Shown here: piece after piece, positions 21,173-29,956 of the stretch
Position numbering within the stretch: the stretch's first letter is position 1
Layout of the letters: every line of letters starts with the position of its first letter
Origin: Acanthamoeba sp. SK_2022b
Lineage: Eukaryota > Discosea > Longamoebia > Acanthamoebidae
Reading direction: 5' to 3'
NCBI GenBank assembly: GCA_027943245.1
Contig: JANDJZ010000486.1
Coordinates: forward strand, 1 to 31,634
DNA length: 31,634 bases
The notes under the pieces: generated by a model
Told to the model about the DNA's origin: nothing
Databases searched by the model: none
What the model saw: only the letters and a program-made list of their open reading frames with translations
Program-made: the position numbers and the translations under genes

Positions 21173-21654
21173 GTCGACGTTGCGTCGGCTGTGCCACAAG
21201 CGGGGTCGTTGATGGCAAATTAATAATAAATAAATAAAAATAAACTCTCGCTTCTCTTTCGTGGGTGCCTTGCGCACGAAGACAGCGTTCTTTCTTTTTT
21301 CTGGTGGTGGCCCACGAGTGCTGCGGCCGCCTTGTCGGCGGTCTTCAACAAGGCGAACGTGACCATCCAAGGGACCGGAGGAGCGCATATGGAAGGGTGT
21401 TACTTCGCTTAACACCAACAGATCGTCAAACTACACACCCACCGCTGTCGCTCTTCTTTTTGTTCTTCCCGCTCGTTACCGCCTAGACCACTATAAGGCA
21501 ACCCTTTCTCATTATGAGAAAACGATGAACATGAAGGGTTGTAAAAAAAGGGAAAACGATGAACATGAAAGGGTTGTAAAAAAGGGCTCGCTTACGGTGG
21601 TTTACGAGTCGTTAGAGCTAGAAAGATGCGTGTGTTTGGTAACTTTGCTGCCCC
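21173..21654. other. Intergenic region between converging genes
   Basis: The 3' flank of the SR-rich gene begins with an AT-rich stretch (21217-21245) containing overlapping AATAAA motifs, a likely polyadenylation region. A tandem duplication lies at 21518-21586. No supported reading frame. Confidence 0.45.
21518..21586. repeat. Tandem duplication of a 34-bp unit
   Basis: Two nearly identical copies (21518-21551 and 21552-21586) begin with GAAAACGATGAACATGAA, then GGGTTGTAAAAAA. They differ only in the lengths of short A and G runs. The unit is non-coding in this model. Confidence 0.85.
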
Positions 21655-22161
21655 TCACAGGGGTTGGTGGATGGCCTGGCCACCATCGGCCAGTTCTGTT
21701 CGACATGGTCGCTTCCTCGTGTGTTGCTGGCGCAGAGAGTGGTGGGTGGCGTGGGAGAGTCCCCTGGGAAGCAGATCTTCTCGTAGCTCCTCGTCCAGAT
21801 CAACGTTGCCGTCCCGTCTCCGCTTACCGCGGAGAGTGGTTGTGACCTCCCCAGTTGTTGTGGGTGTTGAGGGCCGGGCGGGGTCGGGGGTGCCCTTCCA
21901 CCACTGGAGCTCCTCTTGCATTATATCCACGAGGTCTAAGAGCTCGAACATCATCCTATTGGAGTACCACCCACGGGTGAGTACATGCCCGTCTAACAGA
22001 TGAGACAACATCAAGAGACGAGGATAAGGAGTCAACCTTTGCCGGAGCTCTGAGGGCGAGCAGTCGTTGAAGGGGGTCACGCCATCGTCTTGTTGTATCT
22101 GCTTAAAGTAGTGCGGATAGTCAGCTGTGAAGGGCTGGACGGCAAGCGGAGAAGCGGTCAT
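21655..22161 (-). CDS. Uncharacterised protein, gene model uncertain
   Basis: A minus-strand frame from ATG 22161 encodes 168 residues. The first 100 look like real protein (FTADYPHYFKQIQQDDGVTP, YPRLLMLSHLLDGHVL, WYSNRMMFELLDLVDIMQEE, LQWWKGTPDP); the rest is Arg/Thr-rich and less convincing. The frame stays open upstream to a possible acceptor TTTGCAG near 22199 (QDLTPFKRLVAMTA), so an earlier exon may exist and the true start may lie further right. I recognise no domain, signal peptide or membrane segment. It is on the same strand as the next gene at 22716-23303 and could even belong to the same transcription unit, although that gene has its own stop. Confidence 0.4.
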   Translation of the reverse strand: MTASPLAVQPFTADYPHYFKQIQQDDGVTPFNDCSPSELRQRLTPYPRLLMLSHLLDGHVLTRGWYSNRMMFELLDLVDIMQEELQWWKGTPDPARPSTPTTTGEVTTTLRGKRRRDGNVDLDEELREDLLPRGLSHATHHSLRQQHTRKRPCRTELADGGQAIHQPL

Positions 22162-22715
22162 CGCAACTAGTCTCTTGAACGGGGTGAGATCTTGGGCTGC
22201 AAACTAGGCCAAGGCTCAGGGAGAGCAGCGTCGTGGTCGATGGGTGAGGGCTAAGCTGGACCCACAAGCGATGTGACAGCACGAGGACATTCTCATCGCC
22301 TACCTTTCCTCGTACACCTGAGCTTTCACGTGCGGCAGTGATTGTGCATGTGCCTCGCTTACTTCCTAGGACGGGCACCCATTCGTGATCGCAGGTTCGT
22401 TAACGCTGACCCTGCCCAAGTGCCACCCGCACGTGCAGAACTCGATCGCAATAATCAATGGCATGTGACCTTTTTACTTGCGATTATTGGGAACGGAGAT
22501 GTGATCACACGGCATGCCGAGTAACCGTTACGGGGAAGCGCTGGTAACGTCTAATCGTTTTGCAGATCGCACCCACGTGGAAGAGGTGATTAAGCTAATC
22601 GGCCGATCATGCAAGGAAAGCTTCCCCATGAGCGTTACAGCTGAGGTGCTGAAAAAGATATTTCCATGGATTTGTAGAAATATATATTTGTTTTGCATTT
22701 ATAGGAAAGTAATTG
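22162..22715. other. Region without a confident gene
   Basis: A short plus-strand frame at 22514-22741 (MPSNRYGEALVTSNRFADRT, then HVEEVIKLIGRSCKESFPMS) is helix-like but has no recognised homologue and no clear exon partner. A possible upstream exon of the minus-strand gene at 21655-22161 could also lie in 22199-22378. AT-rich sequence at 22665-22710 probably forms the 3' flank of the minus gene ending at 22716. Confidence 0.3.
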
Positions 22716-23303
22716 TCAGAGCTCTTCCGTCCAGTAGCTAGCGGCCGATTGACCCAAGCCTTCTTCTATCTCCCACTCACCCACCCCATACGACTGCAAA
22801 ATCTGAGTAGAATAGCACGGATGCCCTAACGACTGTGGCATGTGCGCTAATGCGAGCAGCTGCTGTCGGTAAACCAAAGGGTCATCGTTCACCCATGCGT
22901 GAGGGTGGCGATCCTCGCCCCTGGTGGGCTCCTCCAGTATCGGAAGAGGAGGGGCTGAAGAGGGCGCAGTGGTGCCACAGGTCCGCATCTCCTCAGCGGC
23001 AGAGCCTGCAGGTTGTAAGAAATCAGCAAAAGCAAGGAACCGAGAGAGTATCGAGAACAAGAGAATGGAAATGAGCGCCATCATTTTACCTATCCCCATG
23101 CTCAAGGGAGGGAGCAGGGCTGAGTCCTTGGCGACAGTTGTAATGGGCTCCAGTGTGCGGAGCCGACTTCGTTCTTTGTGTGCGCGCCCACTCAGGCGAA
23201 GATGTCGGTGCTGCGACTGTGCTTGAGGAGCAAAGGAGGCAAGGGTACTTGATGACGAAGAGAGGAGAGTGAAGGAACGCGTGGTGATTTGTCGACCCAT
23301 CAT
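22716..23303 (-). CDS. Small uncharacterised protein with a mitochondrial-type N-terminus
   Basis: Exons 23303-23090 and 23005-22716 join in phase (G|GTAAAA...CTGCAG) to give 167 residues. The N-terminus MMGRQITTRSFTLLSSSSST continues with Arg, His and Ser and no acidic residue until about residue 45, which is typical of a mitochondrial targeting sequence. The mature part reads AAEEMRTCGTTAPSSAPPLP, EDRHPHAWVNDDPLVYRQQL, LALAHMPQSLGHPCYSTQIL and ends ASYWTEEL. No domain is recognised; a small accessory subunit of a respiratory complex or mitoribosome is possible but unproven. It diverges from the acidic TPTR-repeat gene across about 500 bp. The alternative, reading through the intron, adds a hydrophobic stretch (MMALISILLFSILSRFLAFA) that could mislead topology prediction. 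Confidence 0.6.
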   Translation of the reverse strand: MMGRQITTRSFTLLSSSSSTLASFAPQAQSQHRHLRLSGRAHKERSRLRTLEPITTVAKDSALLPPLSMGIGKMMALISILLFSILSRFLAFADFLQPAGSAAEEMRTCGTTAPSSAPPLPILEEPTRGEDRHPHAWVNDDPLVYRQQLLALAHMPQSLGHPCYSTQILQSYGVGEWEIEEGLGQSAASYWTEEL

Positions 23304-23807
23304 GATGATGTGCGTTTGCTGGTTCGAGGTTGGTTTGGAATGGTGGTCCTCGCCATCTCTGTGGTTAAATAGGTCACCTCGTAGCGAATGGTGCACAGGT
23401 TCAGGCTGGCTGACCTCCCGGCGATGGCGGCGGCAGTCAAGCTGGCGCCAGACAAAACTACCCCGAAATCTCGGAGTCCTTCGCTAAAAGTCCCATTGGC
23501 CAGACTCCTTGGCCCCAGCAGGCCAGCGGGGTCCCTAGTTTGAACTAACCATCTCTTGGGCGTTCAATTTTATAACCCGCCACGCTGCGCTGGCCACTGC
23601 CTGGTTTGATGGCCGCGTGGCTGACGGGTATCTATCGGTACCTGTCGCACGATGCAAGAAGGGCGGGGATTGGTGGTCTTGTGGCGTAATTCTGGGCAAC
23701 AATTTCACTCTTCTTTTTTGCTTGCCCTTTTTTCTTTTCGCGCATTCTCAATCTTCGTTTCTGCGTCTCTCTGTCGCGTCTGAGAAGTTGTTGAAGTCAC
23801 AGCAGCG
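23304..23807. other. Intergenic region between divergent genes
   Basis: No supported reading frame. It should contain the promoters of the leftward small gene and the rightward TPTR-repeat gene. A pyrimidine-rich tract at 23708-23785 leads directly to the ATG at 23808, like a leader or initiator region. Confidence 0.4.
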
Positions 23808-24741
23808 ATGTCTGACACTGAAATTGAGCATGCCACAAACGGCGCGGCCGAATTGAGCCTGGATGGAGATAAGCCTGCCGAAGATTACGACGCTCAGCTG
23901 TCTGACAATGAAGACAAGGAGGAGCCGCAGCAGGAGGAGAACAACAACAAGGCTAAGGAAAACGGTCACGACGAGGGCGAGGTGAAGGCCAAAGATGCCG
24001 AGGAAGATGAGGAGGAGTTCAAGATCCACAAGTCAGCCCCCGCCCAACCCAAGCCCACTGTCACGTCCACATCCTCCTCGCCTTCGTCATCGGGAACGCA
24101 CACCCCCACCCGCACCCCAACCAAGCCGGGCGCTCGCACCCCCACCTCGTCGGGCGCTCGCACGCCTACTCGCACCCCCACCTCGTCGGGCACGCGCACG
24201 CCTACTCGTACCCCCACCTCTTCGGGCACTCGCACGCCAACGCGCACCCCTACCAAGTATGTCTGGCGTCCGTTGGTAAATTTATCTTTGGTAAATCGCT
24301 CGCATTTTTCTAACCCATTTTACCCATTGTTGCTCATGAAGGTCCACTTCCGCTGCCCCGAGCCCCAGCCGGGATTTCTCGCCTACCCTTTCGCCGCATG
24401 CGTCCAACATTCAACGCTCAGGCAACGTCTTCGATTCGCTTTACAACGATGCTCTTCAGAGGCGTGAGAAGCTGAAGCAGAAGCAGGAGCAGCGTACCTG
24501 CCCCTTCTTGTTTAATTCACTTCATTCTTTGTTGTTGTGATGATCATTTGGATGTAATCTGCTCTCCCTTGTTGCTCTCCGCACAGTGGACGCTGAGCGA
24601 CAGAAGCAGTTCACCAGCCCCACGGTGTCCAAGTATGCCAACAAGACTCAGCGCAACCACAACGTCTTCGAGTCGCTCTACGGCGACGCTCTGCAGAGGA
24701 GGGAGAACAGGAAGAAGAAGCTCGAGGGCGAAGGCCAGTAA
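23808..24741 (+). CDS. Acidic protein with TPTR repeats and duplicated NVF(D/E)SLY motif
   Basis: Exons 23808-24256, 24342-24493 and 24587-24741 encode 251 residues. The first 80 are very acidic (DNEDKEEPQQEENNN, DAEEDEEEFKIHKS). A repeat region follows, built on GTRTPTRTPTSS, about four copies of 36 bp, dense in S/T-P sites. The C-terminal part carries two copies of a basic motif about 52 residues apart, NVFDSLYNDALQRREKLKQK and NVFESLYGDALQRRENRKKK, separated by SPTVSKYANKTQRN. A similar LYxDAxxRR motif appears scattered in protist proteins without a settled function. The protein is probably intrinsically disordered; Pro-directed phosphorylation and cytoskeletal or microtubule binding are possible from composition (compare MAP-like S/T-P repeats), not shown. 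Confidence 0.85.
24111..24256. repeat. 36-bp coding minisatellite (TPTRTPTSSGTR)
   Basis: About four imperfect copies of a 36-bp unit encode 12-residue repeats of the TPTRTPTSSGTR type in exon 1 of the acidic protein. The period is a multiple of three, so copy changes would keep the frame. Confidence 0.85.
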
Positions 24742-25052
24742 GGCGCGCGCAAAACAAACGAACCCGAGAAGGACGAGCAACACCGTAGCAAACGAGAAAA
24801 GAGATGCTGCCCTTGGCGCCGGACACTCAACCTCAGGGGTGTTCGACAGTCAAAGAGGGCAGCAAGTAGCAGAGGAGGAAGGAAGCGAGCGTTGCAGCGT
24901 CGCCACATGTGCTTTTACGTTTTCGCTTTTGCCTGCGCACAATCAAGCCACGTTTATTTTTCAGGCAGCGCGCTGACGTGGCGCACTCTGTTCTCTGTTT
25001 TTGCGGCCAGCATCTCAACATCCACTGAAGCTACCCACACGATCAGACGAAG
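24742..25052. other. Intergenic region
   Basis: No gene is seen. It contains the 3' flank of the TPTR-repeat gene and the promoter and leader of the BAP31-like gene on the same strand. Confidence 0.4.
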
Positions 25053-25527
25053 ATGTATTTCTGGTGGCTCGTAGTTGGCGTCCTCGTGGCGTCCATCGTT
25101 CTGCTGACTCTTCTGCTGGCCCCCCTGCCCACCTTCCTTGCATCCAGTACTGTACAGCTGCTCACCTATATCCAGCGACCCCTTTGGGTGCTCCTTGCCC
25201 TCATTTCTTGGGTGCTTGTGGGTACTGTCTCTCGCCCCCCACCCCTCAATCGATAAATTTTGATATTAATTTATTTAATTATTTCACACAACAGATTCCA
25301 CCATGGAAATGAGGAAGTACGGCACCGCCGACCTGCAGCCTACGATGACTGGCTTGGGTGAGGTGATGATGCACAACAACAAGTGGCGCGCCGAGAGGAA
25401 CTTCTATCTCTCGGGCTTCACCTGGACGCTTCTGCTCATCGTTCTGCGTTGCCACTACCTCGCACGCTCCAAGCTCGAGCTTATCGTCGAAAACAAGCGC
25501 CTTCGCGCCGCAAGGCAGAATCAGTAG
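25053..25527 (+). CDS. BAP31/Yet-like ER membrane protein
   Basis: Exons 25053-25221 and 25295-25527 encode 133 residues. The arrangement follows the BAP31 N-terminal domain: a first membrane segment (MYFWWLVVGVLVASIVLLTL), a second (PLWVLLALISWVLV), the conserved DSTMEMRKYG after it (human BAP31 has a similar DxxxEIRKY), then NNKWRAERNFYLSGFTWTLL, matching the RAQRNLYIAGF signature before the third membrane segment. BAP31 proteins are ER sorting and quality-control factors for membrane proteins. The cytosolic coiled coil and KKXX end of the animal protein are missing; this protein stops at RLRAARQNQ soon after membrane segment 3, so it is about half the usual length. Splicing joins G|AT to make Asp in the conserved DST. 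Confidence 0.85.
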
Positions 25528-26046
25528 AGTCCTACCTGCACCCCTCTGACCGCTGCTCTGCCTGGCTCCTTCTACTGCCCCACTTGCCATCTTGTTTGCT
25601 CTCCTGTCTCCAGTTAGCATCTTTTGCACCCTTTCGCCGTTCATGGCTGCACTCCACTCCGCTTCTGGCAGGTGCGGGATAGCGTGTGCATGGGCGGTGT
25701 GAGTAGGCTTGCATGAGCGACGCCTGCCAGCCATAAAGCGTTGCGTTGCAACTTCAAGAACGAGAAAAGAGAGAAAAAGCGGGAGTCGTTTCTGTGTTAT
25801 TTCTTTTTTCCTCCCCTGACGGAAAGAAGGCGCAGAGAGCAGCCCGGCCTGCACGAAGAGAGCGAAGTCTTCCACCTTTTGCTCGCGTAACAGACGGGGC
25901 AGCCTCATCGTCCTCCCAATCTTGCTCTCTCGTAACGAGCAATCTCCTCCGATTTTTTTCTCTTTTTTTTGTCATCCAGCATCGCTCCGGACTCTGTCCC
26001 AATCTCATCTCTCCCTTCTTCCACCTGCATCCGATTTTAAACCACA
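25528..26046. other. Intergenic region upstream of midasin
   Basis: No supported gene. Pyrimidine-rich sequence, including a T-rich run at 25952-25971, occupies the 100 bases before the midasin start, as expected for a leader or initiator. Frames on either strand here have no recognisable protein features. Confidence 0.4.
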
Positions 26047-26596
26047 ATGGACTTCCGCTTCGACCTCCTTCCCTCTTTGCGCATCTTGGATGCCCGATTT
26101 CCTGATGAGGTCGGACGCCATCCTTACCTCTCTTCTCTGCAACTGCAGACCTCCGTACGGCATCTCCTGATTTTTTTGTTCGTCAAGAACGCGATTTTTG
26201 CCGCTACTCGAATGATTATATCGATGATAAATAATGACTCGTTTGCACAAATGCAGGACCCTGCTATCACGAGCGAGGATAAGCACAAAATCTTGAACGT
26301 GTTGAGCCAACTGCTGGTCTCTTCTCCGGTCCTGACGGCGCCGATCGCGCAACTGTTCAGGCCCATCTTGCTGGAGCTCGTGGCGCGCGTGACCGACAAC
26401 GGCCCTCGCTCCGTGCTCGGCGAATGGGAGGTGCAGCGCTTCGAGGCCACTGCCTCGGCGCTGAGCAAGCTGCTCCACATGGCACCACACATCAGCGGCA
26501 CCGTGTTGGCCTTCTTCTCGCGCTCGCCTTCTCTCTTCGAACGCCTGAGCCAGCCTCGCGCTGCCACGCACGTCGATGTACTTCACGCCACCCCTT

Positions 26597-26670
<74 letters not shown>

Positions 26671-28175
26671 GTGCGTGTGTGCGCTTGCGTGTCGCGTGCG
26701 GTGTTGTGGTTGCTTACGTAGCTGTTGCGATGGCAACAGGACTCCTTTGTCGAGCTGGCCAGGACGGCGTACCGATTCTTGAAGTTCTCATCGACAGACT
26801 TTGGCACCAACCTTTGGGATTGGAGCCCCTTCTTCTCCCTCCTCTCCATCGATCACAACGCCGCGCTGCGATTCTACGTCTTGGAGAGCGTCTCCATCCT
26901 GCTGAGCATCTCCGATGCCAACAAGCTGCAACTGCCCGGCGCCCTCGATCTCCAACACATCAAGGCCATGTGCGAGACCAGGTTCCCCCTCGCTGCCGAT
27001 GCACGCGCTGTGCCAGTCCGCAAACGTGGTTCAGCGACGCTGACGCCTTTGCCTCTCTCCCTCCCTCCCCCCCCCCTTCTCGCTTTATCGCAACAGGACT
27101 CACGAAACGCAGGAGCTCGCCTTGGAGCAAGCGGTCATGTTCACCAACACATGGGACGCCTCTCTCTCCACGGCCTCATCCGACGAGGCCACTTCGCACA
27201 GGCAAGTCTTGGCGTGACCCCCCCCCCCTCTTTTACTTTCTCTCTTGAAGTTGGTTGACCGTCTGACGTTTGCGCGTGCGCCATTCGCAGTGTGGTCACG
27301 GCCCAGGATTTGCACTCGTCGCTGGTCTCGGTGTGCGGCGTCCTTCTGCCCCGCCGCAGAATCAGCGAGAAGGGGGACGCGGCCAGGGGGGACAACATGT
27401 TGAACGAGTCTCTGGTCTACACCGCCACCACTCTCCTCAACATGAAGTCGCTGGCGCTGGCCGTCTGCGAGGTACTGCCTCCCCCCCACTCTGCTTATGT
27501 TTTTTTAACTCCGAACGCGTCGGGCTCATCGTTGGCTCGGGCCTGACACAGGGCGACCCGATCCTGTTGGAGGGCAACACCGGCGCGGGCAAGACCGCGC
27601 TCATCGAGGAAATCGCTCGGCTCACGGGCAATCAAGGTAAGCCTCGGCGCAGCACAAGCACGCTTGGCCCTCGATTTCCCTCCCCTGACCGACCGCGCCG
27701 CTTCCCCCTCCCCCCCTCCCCCAGACATCATCAAGATCCACCTGGGCGACCAAACCGACGCCAAGGTGTTGCTGGGCACCTACGTGTGCACCGAAGTGCC
27801 GGGCGAGTTCCGCTGGCAGGCCGGAGCTCTCACCCAGGTAACCAAATCGCGATGTGGCCACGCGCTCCTTTCTTCCATTGGTTGGCGTTGCTCACCCGAG
27901 ATGCCCCGACAGGCGGTGCGCGAAGGCCGGTGGATCGTGATCGAGGACATCGACCTGGCCCCGCTCGAGATCCTCTCGGTGCTGATCCCGCTGCTGGAGA
28001 CCAGGAAGCTGTTCATTCCCGGCCGCGGCGAGGTCATCCACGCGCCCAAGAACTTCCAGCTCTTCGCCACGCAGACCCTCTACGGTGCCTCTGGCGGCTC
28101 CGTCGGCCAGAACGGTGCGTCATCACCTCTCCCGATTCGGTCGAAGCGGTGCATCCGAGTCACTCACCGTGCTTT

Positions 28176-28243
<68 letters not shown>

Positions 28244-29914
28244 CACAGCCCGGTTGCTGCACAACTTCTGGACTCGCGTGGTGGTGGAGTCTCTTTCGTC
28301 AGAAGAGCTGGCCGTCATCCTTGCGGCCAAGTACCCGCAGATCGCCGCCCTGGTCCCTCAGTTCATCGGTATGCAGTCCTCCACCGCTCGCAGCGATCGT
28401 TATTCAATTGTCGACACAAACACCACACTAACTTGTGAGTTGACCATTGGCGCAGCCACGTTCGATCTGCTGCGTGGCAACAGCGAGTCGGCGCTGCTGC
28501 TGCAACAGTCGGAGGGCGCGGGTAGTTCGTCGACCACGCCGATCGTGCTGTCCGCGGACTACATGGTCAACTCGATCTTCTCCGGCCGCCACCTCTCGAC
28601 GCGTGACCTGCTCAAGTGGTGCCGTCGCGTGAACCGCCACTTCCAGAACCTGGCCCAGCAGGGCGTGACCAACGTCACCGTCACCTACCAGATGAAGGAG
28701 CTCATCTACCTCGAAGCCATCGACTGCTTCTGCGCGATGGTGCGCCTCCCCACTGATCTCTGGCCCAATCGGCGTTGCTTGTCGGCGTGATCGCGCTCAC
28801 GCCGCGTTCCGATTGGCTGCTGGCAGGTGCCCTCGCTGGCCAATCGGGAGAAGTGCTACACGCTCATTGGGCAGTCGCTCGGCGTGCCCGCCGACCGCAT
28901 CCAGCACTTTGTGAAGCTCTACAAGCCCTCGCTCAACCTCACGCCCACCGCCTTCACCGTCGGCAGGGCCACCCTCCCCAAGGCCCCGGCGCAGGAGCTG
29001 ATGGCGGCGCCCAGGAAGTCCAAGTTCGCCCACACCAAGCACTCGCTCACGCTGCTGGAGCGACTGGCGCACTGCCTGGGCATGGGCGAGCCGGCCCTGC
29101 TCGTGGGCGAGACCGGCACGGGCAAGACCTCGGTGGTGCAGTACCTGGCCGACCAGCTCGACCAGAGGCTCGTGGTCCAGAACCTGTCGCAGCAGACCGA
29201 CAGCTCCGACCTGCTGGGCGGCTTCAAGCCCGTCGAGATGCGCATCCTCTGCATCCCGCTCAAGGCCAAGTTCGACCAGCTCTTCCCCAAGACCTTCTCC
29301 AAGAAGGTTTCTCTCCTCCCCCCTCCCCCCTCTCTCTCTCGTGTGTGAGTGTGCGAGTCGCTTGCCGCCACGCGATTGGCTAAACGGTGATTGGTTCGGG
29401 GCGCCCCCCGGCAGGCCAACGCCAAGTTCATCGCCGACGTGGAGCAGGCCTTTGGCCAGCAGGACTGGAAGCGGTTCATCCTCCTGCTGACCAGGTCCCT
29501 CCACGAGGTGGAGAAGAAGTTCCTGCTGCTCGACCAGAAGGAGGACGCGCAGCGCAAGAAGAGCTCCGACGGCGCCACGGCCCAGCCCAAGCCCAAGCCC
29601 AAGAAGAAGGCCGCCGCCGCCGCCATTGCCGCGCCGGCCTCGTCGTCCAGCGAGGCCAAGGGCAAACGCAAGGCCGAGGCCGAGCTGAGCAAGGAGGGCG
29701 CCAGCGCCGAGCCCAAGAAGCCCAAGCAGGACCAGGCCACGCGGCGCAAGAAGCCGGCCCAGAAGCCCATCAGCCCGCTCGTCCGCCAGGAGTGGAAGAA
29801 GCTCGCCGCCGCCGTCTCCAAGTTCGAGGCACGCCTCTCCCTCCCTCACGCGCAGTGTTGTGGTGATCGATTTCTGATTGGCTCTCGTCTGTTGTGTGTG
29901 TGTGTGTGTGTGTG

Positions 29915-29956
<42 letters not shown>

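Noticed and set aside
22446..22492. Short inverted repeat CAATAATC / GATTATTG
   Set aside because: Eight pairs with a loop of about 25 bases in AT-rich DNA is likely by chance, and it is not placed at a gene end.
23318..23335. GGTTCGAGG resembling a tRNA T-loop
   Set aside because: The flanking bases do not pair as a T-arm and no acceptor, D or anticodon arms fit nearby.
27270..28790. 506-residue continuous plus-strand frame in midasin
   Set aside because: It reads through several introns and a (CA)n array and matches the midasin protein only in some exons; the spliced model keeps all AAA motifs in order.
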